A model generated the notes under the pieces. It was given only the letters and a program-made list of their open reading frames with translations. It was not told the origin of the DNA and searched no databases. A stretch of 64,000 nucleotides of DNA, from the NCBI GenBank assembly GCA_027483445.1, contig JAIXUS010000018.1, forward strand, positions 124,001 through 188,000, given 5' to 3'. The stretch is from Bacteroidota bacterium (GTDB taxonomy: Bacteria > Bacteroidota > Bacteroidia > M30B66). Below, in pieces: positions 16,920 to 24,811 of the stretch. Position numbers and translations under genes: made by a program. The number at the start of each line of letters is the position of its first letter. Positions within the stretch are counted from its first letter, which is position 1.

Positions 16920-17360
16920 TTATAGGATGGATGGTCTTGTTACTTGGTGCATTAGCCAAAGCGGACCAATCAGCAGAAATTGAACATCTTTAAGGAAGGA
17001 AGGTTTTTTGCCTTCCAAGGAGTGGCCATAAAATTGGCCAAGCCAGGCGGCAGCAAACACTGCGGTGGCCGGCAACCAGGCTTGAACTTTCAATAAATCG
17101 AAAAGCCATCCATTGATGAATAGTAGCATCGAACATGTAAAAAGAAATACGACTGCCAGCCACTTATTCAGCCGCAAATAATACACTGTTGCCAGGAATA
17201 CAGCAATCCATCCAGCGTGTAATGCGCCGAATGAAATTTCCGAAATCAAAGTGAGAATGCTCCACAAAATCGCCGGCACACAAATCCAATGAATCTTTTT
17301 ATTCAAGGTGTTTTGATGACTTTCACCATATTCTGCTAACCAGGATTCCAGGCTTCTCAT
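16920..17360 (-). CDS. Mpo1-like (DUF962) membrane protein
   Basis: A 146-residue membrane protein with about four hydrophobic segments (between 25 and 110). It fits the DUF962 family, whose yeast member Mpo1 is an Fe(II)-dependent dioxygenase in alpha-oxidation of 2-hydroxy fatty acids. The likely metal-binding histidines are present: H15 (ESHQN), H24 (KKIHWICVP) and H113 (QFYGHSLE). The ATG at 17360 is chosen; the open frame continues upstream but crosses the tRNA-Pro gene, which rules that part out. First gene of the operon with the MbnP-like and peroxidase genes, two bases before the next. TACTTTTA (minus, 17378-17385) is a near-consensus -7 element. Its link to copper or heme chemistry is not obvious. 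Confidence 0.85.
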   Translation of the reverse strand: MRSLESWLAEYGESHQNTLNKKIHWICVPAILWSILTLISEISFGALHAGWIAVFLATVYYLRLNKWLAVVFLFTCSMLLFINGWLFDLLKVQAWLPATAVFAAAWLGQFYGHSLEGKKPSFLKDVQFLLIGPLWLMHQVTRPSIL

Positions 17361-17406
17361 TCTTAGGGCAACTGTGGTAAAAGTACCTAAAAAATTGGAA
17401 GGGTGT

Positions 17407-17436
17407 TTTGATGGATTTTTAATTTTTGTAGGTTTG
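17407..17436 (+). promoter_or_regulatory. tRNA-Pro promoter
   Basis: TTTG at 17407-17410, 18-base spacer, TAGGTTTG at 17429-17436. Both elements match the Bacteroidota consensus; the tRNA begins 11 bases later. Confidence 0.75.
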
Positions 17437-17447
17437 CAGCCCCATTT

Positions 17448-17522
17448 CGGGATGTGGCTCAGCCCGGTTAGAGTGCTCGTCTGGGGGGCGAGAGGTCGCG
17501 GGTTCAAATCCCGCCATCCCGA
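17448..17522 (+). tRNA. tRNA-Pro (anticodon GGG)
   Basis: A complete cloverleaf: acceptor stem CGGGATG/CATCCCG, D stem GCTC/GAGT, anticodon stem CTCGT/GCGAG around loop CTGGGGG (anticodon GGG at 17483-17485), T stem GCGGG/CCCGC with loop TTCAAAT, discriminator A at 17522. CCA is not encoded. It has its own promoter and terminator. Confidence 0.97.
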
Positions 17523-17523
17523 C

Positions 17524-17552
17524 AAATACCCGCGATATGCGGGTATTTTTTT
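17524..17552 (+). terminator. Intrinsic terminator after tRNA-Pro
   Basis: A perfect 10-bp stem, AAATACCCGC and GCGGGTATTT, five-base loop, followed by T residues to 17552. Confidence 0.88.
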
Positions 17553-17567
17553 GCTTCGTGATGCAAT

Positions 17568-17597
17568 TTTGAATTACGAAGAATCAATGTAGTTTTG
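17568..17597 (+). promoter_or_regulatory. yebC promoter
   Basis: TTTG at 17568-17571, 18-base spacer, TAGTTTTG at 17590-17597, then 20 bases to the ATG. Confidence 0.7.
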
Positions 17598-17617
17598 AAT
17601 CCCCAAATCACCAAGTC

Positions 17618-18325
17618 ATGGGACGGATTTTTGAAAAGCGAAAGCATAAGATGTTTGCCCGCTACGACAAGATGGCGAAGGCCTTCACCCGTATCGGAAA
17701 GGAAATTGCCATTGCGGTAAAACAAGGTGGTGCAGATCCTGATGGTAATCCTCGACTTCGCGCCGCGATGCGGAACGCCAAATCGGTCAACATGCCCAAA
17801 GACCGCATCGAGGCCGCTGTGAAAAGAGCATCCTCTAAAGAGGCGGGTGATTTTGCTGAAGTTGTTTACGAAGGGTATGCCCCTCATGGAGTGGCGATAC
17901 TTATTGAAACTGCAACCGATAATCCTACCCGTACCGTTGCAAATGTGAGAATGTATCTTACCAGATCGGGAGGATCTTTAGGAAAAACAGGCTCATTAGA
18001 TTTTATCTTCGAAAGAAAGGCTCTGTTTAAAGTACATGCTGAAGGCTTGGATAAAGATGAGTTAGAATTGGAATTGATCGATGCCGGTTTGGAAGAAATT
18101 AGCGAAGACGAAGGGTTACTTTATATCTATACAGCCTTCACTGATTATCATAAAATGCAAACTGAGCTTGAGCGCCGAAACCTGAATATTTCCGGTTCAG
18201 AGTTGGTCCGGATTCCGACCACTACTGTTGAGCTTACCGCGGAACAAGAAGAAGAAATCGACGAACTTGTAGAGAAAATTGAGGAAGACGATGACGTTCA
18301 GCAAGTTTTCGTGAATGTGAAATAG
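17618..18325 (+). CDS. yebC: YebC/PmpR family regulator
   Basis: A 235-residue cytoplasmic protein of the YebC/TACO1 family, known as DNA-binding regulators and, more recently, as factors that help ribosomes translate difficult sequences such as proline runs. Landmarks: MGRIFEKRKHKMFARYDKMA at the N-terminus, MPKDRIEAAVKRAS at about 62-75, YEGYAPHGVAILIE at about 83-96, and an acidic C-terminus. Length is normal. The position beside tRNA-Pro(GGG) is notable given the proline link but may be chance. It has its own promoter. Confidence 0.95.
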   Translation: MGRIFEKRKHKMFARYDKMAKAFTRIGKEIAIAVKQGGADPDGNPRLRAAMRNAKSVNMPKDRIEAAVKRASSKEAGDFAEVVYEGYAPHGVAILIETATDNPTRTVANVRMYLTRSGGSLGKTGSLDFIFERKALFKVHAEGLDKDELELELIDAGLEEISEDEGLLYIYTAFTDYHKMQTELERRNLNISGSELVRIPTTTVELTAEQEEEIDELVEKIEEDDDVQQVFVNVK

Positions 18326-18752
18326 TTTTTTCTCTCAACGTCTTTGCTGCTTGAGGCCCGAACTCTACTACCACCTAAATGTAGTTGGCCGTAAAAAAAA
18401 ATTCAATTTTGAGATTTGGATTACTGTGAATCTTCAATGAGGTTTTGATTGGACCTCATCATTAGCGCGCACTGAAAAAGTCGGAAATGCTTTAGATGTC
18501 TAGCGCTAAATGTAGCCGTATGTTTAATCAATCGAGCCGCGGGCAACAAAAGCAGATGTTGTATTTCTGGCTAATGAAACATTGAGTATTAAATATGGCT
18601 TTTCGAAAGCCGAACTAAAATTCCTTTCAGAAAGCCTATTCAGAAATGATGCTAAAGTACTATGATTAAAACAATTGAATGTTTTTTCAATCAGCCCTAA
18701 TAACCCTTAGTTATTGTATTTATAGCCCGCTAGACCGTGTTTGAATATCAGC
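18326..18752. other. Gene-free stretch with repeat copy B
   Basis: 427 bases between converging genes. Contains repeat copy B (18533-18699). No terminator with a T tract and no supported gene seen. Confidence 0.65.
18533..18699 (+). repeat. Diverged direct repeat, copy B
   Basis: Starts CGAGCCGCGGGCAAC and ends GCCCTA like copy A at 13660-13836, same orientation. A short frame through both reads GFSKAELK and ends at a stop, so the pair may descend from a coding sequence. Confidence 0.65.
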
Positions 18753-20942
18753 TTATTGGTTCAGCTTTAGTAACTTTTGTGTGAAAAGCGTTTGCCCATC
18801 TGAATTGATGAGCGTAACTGCATATACACCGGGTGCAAGATTTTCACAATGAATAGGCAGGCCATCCCAAGGTAAAGCTTTAACAATTGTTCCGGTCACT
18901 GAGCTTATTAAAATGGTCAATTTGTTATTGTTGATAGAGTAGGGGAGTTGAATATTAAAGTGACTTTTCGCTGGGTTTGGGAATAATTTCACAACCTGTT
19001 GTTCAATATTGGTGGTTGAGGTTGGAATACCACCAAGGTAAGCCGTTAATCCACCACGACCATTGCCAGAAATAAAGTCTGGAAAACCATCTGCGTTGAG
19101 GTCTGCGGTGCTCACACTGGTATTTCGTCCTTCATCAATAAATGAAATCAGAGAGTCTGGTATCCCTAAATTTTGAGTATTCAACGGGTTTGGCCAAAGA
19201 AAAAAGCTGCCTCGTGCAGAACCACTGATTAATTGAATATTCCCGTTCATCGAAATCAACCCGGGACTACTGAAGCCATTGTTACTCACGCCTTCTTCTA
19301 TAGTTTCGGCATTTCCAAACCCCGTTATATTTGGACTTCCTGAAAAGGCTGGTGCACTCGTACTGCCTTGATTATAAAACACTTTAAAGTCGCCTTGACG
19401 TGAACCACTGATGATATCGTAAAGTCCATCGGCATTGAGGTCGTAAAGTAGAGGTGTTGCTAATTCTCCAGCGTCCGATTGGAGTTCTATAGCATTCGTT
19501 GTATTAAATTGAAAGGGTATTGGCCCATTGTTTTGGAAATAAATTCTAAATCGGCCATCTGCTAGTCCTAAGATCATATCCTTTCGCCCATCACCATTGA
19601 GGTCGGCGCATGCCGGGGCTAAATGCTGCGCGTTTAAGGTTGAAAGTGAGGCTAAATCGGTTTGGCGAAGTCTGAATTCCGGAGCATTTTGATTTCCAGT
19701 GTTTTCAAACAATGCAATTGATGCTAGGTAATTTCCTTCCTCACCGGGCTGATTCGATGGAATAAATCGTCCTCCGGAGCCCACGAGTAAATCCTGATCC
19801 CCGTCATTGTCCAGATCGCACAAATGCGGGAACGAATTTCTTCCAAAATCGAGCATTTCATCGCTAAGGAAAGGGGTTTCGCCTCCGGTAAAATGGAAGT
19901 TTCCCGGTTCCCCCCGAAACATCAATAAGGTTCTTCCGCTATTTCTGGATTGATTGTCGGTATTGGCCCCAATAATCAAATCGGGTAAGCTATCGTTGTT
20001 TGCTTGTATGGCTGATAAGGTAGGGAAGACGGGGATCCCAACACTATTCCATGCCATTGGATAGGTGGCGGGTGTATTGATAATGATATCTCTTCCATTT
20101 TGTGGCTCGTTAATCAGAAAAAGTGCCTCGCTGTAGGAGACGTCTCCCAGAATCAGGTCTTTATCACCATCATTGTCTAAATCGTAGGGCAGAAGCGTTG
20201 AGCCGGCGTGTCGTTCACCATCTGCAAAGCGGCCGCAACTGTCGTTAAGCTGGATGCTATTGGAGGTAGCATTCTCTGTAAATACTCCCCAATTGTCGCT
20301 TTCAAGCCGATACACGAGGCTGTCGGCGTGCCCATATTGTTCAATACTCATATTACGGTGATACTCCACGCAAGTCCCTAAAATGTAAAAGGTGAGAATA
20401 TCTAGATCGCCATCATTATCAATGTCTTCGATGCCCGGAATATCAACACGACTCACAAACAGATTGAGATTTGATTGACCGTAATCTGATAAAATCAATG
20501 GTGTTACTAATTCCCAGTCCAAAGTATTATTGATATATCCTTTATTTTGATAAACGCGAATGCCATTTACAGAAGAACTAAAGATATCTGGTTTGCCATC
20601 CAAATTATAGTCCTTAACAACAACCCAATCCTGAATTGGCGGCAGCGATTTCTTGAGCTCTGGATTGAATATCCATGATTGTGAAATACCTTGTTTTTCA
20701 AAGGTTAGAATACTATTCCCTGTTCTATCAGTTATCAGCAAATCATTTGAACCATCGTTGTTGAGGTCAAGTTGATTTACTTTCACAGCATTCATTCCTC
20801 CTGTCCATGGGTTCCTTAGCGGTGCAGCTGCATTTAGCTCATATACCGGGAAACTATTGGTGTAGCTTAAACCAATTTGCGTAGTTTGCCCGAAGAGTAT
20901 CTCACAGAAAAGGAATAGCCATATGTTGAGGAGCGATTTCAT
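18753..20942 (-). CDS. Secreted FG-GAP/VCBS-repeat protein with type IX sorting domain
   Basis: A 729-residue protein with a signal peptide (about 1-18). Many FG-GAP/VCBS-type repeats with calcium-binding DxNxDGxxD loops are visible, for example DLNNDGSNDLL, DIDNDGDLDIL, DLDNDGDKDLIL, DLNGDGRKDMIL and DLNADGFPDF; they predict a beta-propeller. The last 75 residues (VKLFPNPAKSHFNIQ ... GVYAVTLINSDGQTLFTQKLL) are a type A C-terminal sorting domain of the type IX secretion system, so it is exported to the surface or medium. It follows apt with a three-base gap (ATG 20942; a GTG at 20945 would abut apt). Ligand unknown. Confidence 0.9.
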   Translation of the reverse strand: MKSLLNIWLFLFCEILFGQTTQIGLSYTNSFPVYELNAAAPLRNPWTGGMNAVKVNQLDLNNDGSNDLLITDRTGNSILTFEKQGISQSWIFNPELKKSLPPIQDWVVVKDYNLDGKPDIFSSSVNGIRVYQNKGYINNTLDWELVTPLILSDYGQSNLNLFVSRVDIPGIEDIDNDGDLDILTFYILGTCVEYHRNMSIEQYGHADSLVYRLESDNWGVFTENATSNSIQLNDSCGRFADGERHAGSTLLPYDLDNDGDKDLILGDVSYSEALFLINEPQNGRDIIINTPATYPMAWNSVGIPVFPTLSAIQANNDSLPDLIIGANTDNQSRNSGRTLLMFRGEPGNFHFTGGETPFLSDEMLDFGRNSFPHLCDLDNDGDQDLLVGSGGRFIPSNQPGEEGNYLASIALFENTGNQNAPEFRLRQTDLASLSTLNAQHLAPACADLNGDGRKDMILGLADGRFRIYFQNNGPIPFQFNTTNAIELQSDAGELATPLLYDLNADGLYDIISGSRQGDFKVFYNQGSTSAPAFSGSPNITGFGNAETIEEGVSNNGFSSPGLISMNGNIQLISGSARGSFFLWPNPLNTQNLGIPDSLISFIDEGRNTSVSTADLNADGFPDFISGNGRGGLTAYLGGIPTSTTNIEQQVVKLFPNPAKSHFNIQLPYSINNNKLTILISSVTGTIVKALPWDGLPIHCENLAPGVYAVTLINSDGQTLFTQKLLKLNQ

Positions 20943-20945
20943 CAC

Positions 20946-21479
20946 TTAGGTGTAGCTTACCAATGAATGTACGGTATCGCAGTGTTTTTCGAGATTTGCT
21001 CGACCAGGCAGGAAGGCTAATTCTACTAGAAATGAAAATCCCTTGACTCTGGCATTTTGCATTCTAATGAGCTGCGCTGCTGCGGCTGCTGTGCCTCCAG
21101 TTGCCAGAAGATCATCATGGATAAGCACATTCCATTCCGGCCGAATGGCATCAGTATGCATTTCAATTACAGCCTTTCCATACTCCAATTCATAAGAAGT
21201 AGAAATCGTTTTGTATGGTAGTTTTCCTGCCTTCCTAACAGGAATAAATGGAACATTAAAGTGTTGAGCCAATAACATTCCAAATAAAAAGCCGCGACTT
21301 TCAACGCCAACAATCGCGTTGATTTCATCATCTGCAAAGGGTTTTGCGAGCTCTTCTGTGATTTCCCGGCACAAAATCGGATTTTCCAGTATTGGCGTAA
21401 TGTCCTTAAACAAAATTCCGGGCTTAGGAAAGTCGGGCACATCGCGGATCACCGCCTTTGTTTTTTCTTCAATAGTCAT
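20946..21479 (-). CDS. apt: Adenine phosphoribosyltransferase
   Basis: A 177-residue enzyme that makes AMP from adenine and PRPP in purine salvage. The PRPP-binding motif VLIHDDLLATGGT is at about 118-130; IVGVESRGFLFG at about 56-67 and FIPVRKAGKLPYKT at about 78-91 are family hallmarks. Length is standard. Its start overlaps the stop of the upstream HhH-protein gene by four bases, and the downstream secreted-protein gene begins within three bases, so all three are probably one transcript. Confidence 0.96.
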   Translation of the reverse strand: MTIEEKTKAVIRDVPDFPKPGILFKDITPILENPILCREITEELAKPFADDEINAIVGVESRGFLFGMLLAQHFNVPFIPVRKAGKLPYKTISTSYELEYGKAVIEMHTDAIRPEWNVLIHDDLLATGGTAAAAAQLIRMQNARVKGFSFLVELAFLPGRANLEKHCDTVHSLVSYT

Positions 21480-22360
21480 TCAAATCGCAGATAATGGATG
21501 ACCTTCTTTCTCTGCTCTTCGCTCAATGCATAAATTTTACTGAGATCAGCCGCCGAACGGAAGGGTCCGTGTTTACTGCGGTAATTTACGATGGATTTTG
21601 CAACACCTTTCCAGAAATATGGATGATTTTGCACCTCTTCAAAGGTAATCGTATTGATGTTGAATCTTTTAACCTGATGGCTATCGATCCAACAGGCCAA
21701 CTTTAACTTTTGAACAACAGAGTCAGGTAAGCTCCTTATCTCATGCAGTTGATCTGTAGAGTAAAATCCACCGAGTCGGTTTCTTTGTCGAAGAATTGCC
21801 GATGCCCGATATGCTCCGATGCCCGGTAGAGTAAGTATCTTCAGGCTATCGGCGGTGTTGAGTTCGATTGGTGTTTTGATTTGTTTCGATTTTTGGGTTG
21901 CCGCAGAGACATTGTTTGCGCTTCTTTCTGACTGCCCGAGTTGAATAAAGGGTTCAAGCTGAACGTAACGCTCCGGGCTCATGCAGTAAAGTTTTTTCAA
22001 GTCTTCCGGCTTTCTGAAGCGGCCTCCCTTTTCTATAAACTTTCGTATTGAAGCGGCCTCTTTTTGGCTAAAGCCCATCGATTCCCATTCACTCCTGCTC
22101 AGTAAGTTCGGGTCGAATGGTTTGTCTGTTCCTTTAAATACGCGTTTAGCCCCTTTTGGTTTTGAATTGAACCGAGGTACGTCCAACTCAAAAGCGGCCA
22201 GTTTCTCGCTCGTTTCTATTGTAATCTCAATAGGTTCAGGCGCTTTGTCTGGAAGTATATTCTTGTAAAATCCGACCGCCATCATCAGTAACCCTAAAAT
22301 GAGGATACCTCTCTGCTCGGTAGGCGAGAATGTAAAAAAATGTTTAAGCCAGTCTTTCAT
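21476..22360 (-). CDS. Membrane-anchored helix-hairpin-helix protein (ComEA-like)
   Basis: A 294-residue protein with one transmembrane segment near the N-terminus (GILILGLLMMAVGF, about 19-32) and several helix-hairpin-helix units afterwards: IELNTADSLKILTLPGIGAYRASAIL at about 161-187 is the classic one, NINTITFEEVQNHPYF and the KHGPFRSAADLSKIYAL part form another. Such proteins bind DNA non-specifically; ComEA does so during DNA uptake. Bacteroidota ComEA-like proteins of this size, with several HhH units, are common and mostly uncharacterised. It overlaps apt by four bases. A perfect 14-bp inverted repeat lies 40 bases upstream. Confidence 0.85.
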   Translation of the reverse strand: MKDWLKHFFTFSPTEQRGILILGLLMMAVGFYKNILPDKAPEPIEITIETSEKLAAFELDVPRFNSKPKGAKRVFKGTDKPFDPNLLSRSEWESMGFSQKEAASIRKFIEKGGRFRKPEDLKKLYCMSPERYVQLEPFIQLGQSERSANNVSAATQKSKQIKTPIELNTADSLKILTLPGIGAYRASAILRQRNRLGGFYSTDQLHEIRSLPDSVVQKLKLACWIDSHQVKRFNINTITFEEVQNHPYFWKGVAKSIVNYRSKHGPFRSAADLSKIYALSEEQRKKVIHYLRFE

Positions 22361-22399
22361 GCCGATAATGTTAGCGCTGAATTTCTGGTTAAGACTTTC

Positions 22400-22433
22400 T
22401 TTAAACGTTTATACTCGTTTATAAACGTTTAAA
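22400..22433. promoter_or_regulatory. 14-bp perfect inverted repeat upstream of the HhH-apt operon
   Basis: TTTAAACGTTTATA (22400-22413) and TATAAACGTTTAAA (22420-22433), six-base spacer. Each arm contains the palindrome AAACGTTT. Both flanking genes are on the minus strand. No T tract follows in that direction, so an operator is more likely than a terminator. Confidence 0.6.
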
Positions 22434-22466
22434 ACATAAGTGTATATGAATGAGGCTATTAGGTGT

Positions 22467-23909
22467 TTAAGGTTTAGATGATTTCAGATAATCTTGGAGG
22501 TCACGCTTTACTTCAGATGATAAGATGAACAATGCCAATAAGTTAGGTATAGCCATGGAAAGTATCATCATGTCGCCTAAGTCGGTTACTGCTTTCAGAC
22601 TCATGGTACAGCCTAAAACAGTAAATGTTAGGAATATCACATTGTACAATACGTTTCCAATTCGACTCGAACCAAATAAGAACTGCCAGCTTTTAAGTCC
22701 ATAATACGACCAGGATATCATCGTAGAAAAAGCAAAAAGGAAAACCGATAATGTTAGCACATAAGGAAACCAGCTAATAACGCTTCCAAACGCTCTACTG
22801 GTAAGCATGGTTCCTTCCATATTTCCTGTTGTATATTGCCCGGTGAAAACAATTACTAAGGCCGTCATAGTGCAGATGACTATCGTATCGATAAAGGGTT
22901 CCAATAGGGCTACTAGGCCTTCACTGATTGGTTTTGATGTTCTTGCAGCAGCGTGAGCGATAGATGCTGAGCCAATTCCCGATTCGGATGAAAAAGCGGC
23001 ACGCCTGAAGCCGGTCATCATTACCCCTAAAAAACCTCCTGCAATTGCGGTTTGACCAAAGGCTTCTCTTAGGATTAGGCTAAATACCTCAGGGATTTTT
23101 GAGGTATGGCTAAATATAATGTACAGGGCTGTTCCCACGTAAATGAGGGCCATTAACGGGACAATTTTCTCTGCTACGCGAGCAATTCCTTTTAAGCCTC
23201 CAAGAATTACCGAACCGGTTAGGAGAGCCAACAATACTCCGAAGAGTAGGGCCTGACTTTGCACCATAGGCACCATTCCCGAAACTTGCGCAAAGGCTTG
23301 GTTAGATTGCAGCATATTTCCCCCTGCGAGTGCACCTCCAATGCACAAAACAGAAAAAAAGCCTGCCATCAATTTACCTGTCTTGGGCATTCGAATTCTC
23401 TCAAAGGCAACAGGTATGTAGTACATTGGGCCGCCAGACACTTCTCCTTTGGTGTTTAACTTTCTGTATTTAAGGCCGAGGGTACATTCTGTGAATTTTG
23501 ATGCCATTCCCAGGAAACCCGCTATGATCATCCAAAAAGTGGCACCTGGCCCTCCTACCGAAATGGCTACTGCAACTCCAGCGATGTTTCCGAGACCAAC
23601 AGTTGCAGAAAGTGCAGTGCTTAAAGCTTGAAAGTGGCTTACTTCACCTTTCTCATGGGGCTTGTCGTGTTTCCCCCTCACTAGTTCAATGGCTTTGATG
23701 AAGCCTCGGACATTGATAAATCTCATTTTCAAAGTCAGGAAGAGTGCTCCTCCAATAAGCCATAGTACGATTATCGGAACATCTGCGCCGGTTTCAATGC
23801 CCAGTGATTTGAGCGGATCCCAGAAAATCAGATTTTCGAGTAATTGAATAATGGGTTGTAGAATGTCATCACCGGAAAAGCACCGGAACACATTTATCAG
23901 GATTTCCAT
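22467..23909 (-). CDS. Alanine/sodium symporter (AGCS family)
   Basis: A 480-residue inner-membrane transporter with about 10-11 hydrophobic segments. AGCS signatures: ALSATVGLGNIAGVAVAI at about 98-115, GGPMYYIP at about 158-165, and the conserved SSESGIGSASIAHAAA at about 308-323. It imports alanine or glycine with sodium. Last gene of an operon: its start overlaps the end of the RmlD-like gene by 13 bases. Confidence 0.93.
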   Translation of the reverse strand: MEILINVFRCFSGDDILQPIIQLLENLIFWDPLKSLGIETGADVPIIVLWLIGGALFLTLKMRFINVRGFIKAIELVRGKHDKPHEKGEVSHFQALSTALSATVGLGNIAGVAVAISVGGPGATFWMIIAGFLGMASKFTECTLGLKYRKLNTKGEVSGGPMYYIPVAFERIRMPKTGKLMAGFFSVLCIGGALAGGNMLQSNQAFAQVSGMVPMVQSQALLFGVLLALLTGSVILGGLKGIARVAEKIVPLMALIYVGTALYIIFSHTSKIPEVFSLILREAFGQTAIAGGFLGVMMTGFRRAAFSSESGIGSASIAHAAARTSKPISEGLVALLEPFIDTIVICTMTALVIVFTGQYTTGNMEGTMLTSRAFGSVISWFPYVLTLSVFLFAFSTMISWSYYGLKSWQFLFGSSRIGNVLYNVIFLTFTVLGCTMSLKAVTDLGDMMILSMAIPNLLALFILSSEVKRDLQDYLKSSKP

Positions 23910-24811
23910 TTTGCCAATTGTTTCTCTACAACAGCTAGTCCTTCCTCAAAAGAATGAGGTTCATAACCCAATACTGATTTTGATTTATTTAAAGTAAAAC
24001 CTGTTCTAGGTGGTCGTTTTGCAGGTTGATTAAGCGTACTCGAATCAGAGCGTTCAACCATCGAAGTATCGAGGTTGAAATACTTGGCCACTCTATGAAC
24101 CAACTCGTAAATATTCATGTATTCTTTTCCGCTGATGTTAAAGATGCCTTTGGCTTTTTGAGTGGCAGCCAAAAGGCAACCTTCGGCCAGGTCTTCGGCC
24201 AGTGTGGGCATTCTATATTGATCATCTACAACCTTTATCGGGCTCCCTTTTTCGAGAGCCGATTTGGCCCAAAGCACAACGTTAGATCGGCTTGCATTAT
24301 CTACAACGCCGAATACAAGAATCGTTCTTAGAATAGCCCACGAATGTGAGCTTTGTTGAATGATGTTTTCTGCTTCGGCTTTTGACCAGCCATAATAGGA
24401 AACCGGATTAGCTTGTGCTTCTTCATCATAAGGACCATTTTCGCCATCAAAAATGAAATCGGTTGAAACATGAACCAAATGAGCACCTGTTAAATTGCAT
24501 GCTTCTACAATATTACTTACCGCATCTACATTGTTGGCCTTACAACCAGTTCTGTCGGTTTCACAGGCATCTACATTGGTCATTGCTGCGGTGTGAATAA
24601 CCACATCAGGTTTAAAGCGGGAGATAACCTCTAAAACGTCGGTTTTTGATGTAATATCTAGAGGCACATATTCATAACCTTGTTTTTGAAGTAACCTGTT
24701 TTCTCCTCTGGCAGTTGCGATAAGCTCAACTTTAGCGTGGTATTTATCAAGGCAAGCATACACGATTTTTTGTCCCAATAGACCATTGCTTCCGGTTACA
24801 AGTATTTTCAT
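23897..24811 (-). CDS. RmlD-like sugar-nucleotide reductase (SDR family)
   Basis: A 304-residue NAD(P)-binding protein. The Rossmann motif is GSNGLLGQKI (8-17), followed by DVVIHTAAMTNVDACE (about 69-84), VHVSTDFIFDGENGPYDE (about 113-130) and the catalytic YGWSKAEAE (about 139-147), all as in RmlD (dTDP-4-dehydrorhamnose reductase). No other rhamnose genes are nearby, so the true substrate is uncertain. Its start overlaps the end of the channel gene by four bases. Confidence 0.88.
   Translation of the reverse strand: MKILVTGSNGLLGQKIVYACLDKYHAKVELIATARGENRLLQKQGYEYVPLDITSKTDVLEVISRFKPDVVIHTAAMTNVDACETDRTGCKANNVDAVSNIVEACNLTGAHLVHVSTDFIFDGENGPYDEEAQANPVSYYGWSKAEAENIIQQSSHSWAILRTILVFGVVDNASRSNVVLWAKSALEKGSPIKVVDDQYRMPTLAEDLAEGCLLAATQKAKGIFNISGKEYMNIYELVHRVAKYFNLDTSMVERSDSSTLNQPAKRPPRTGFTLNKSKSVLGYEPHSFEEGLAVVEKQLAKWKS

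Noticed and set aside
17361-17525. N-terminal extension of the Mpo1-like frame
   Set aside because: It runs antisense through the tRNA-Pro gene and past its own promoter; the family begins at the ATG at 17360.
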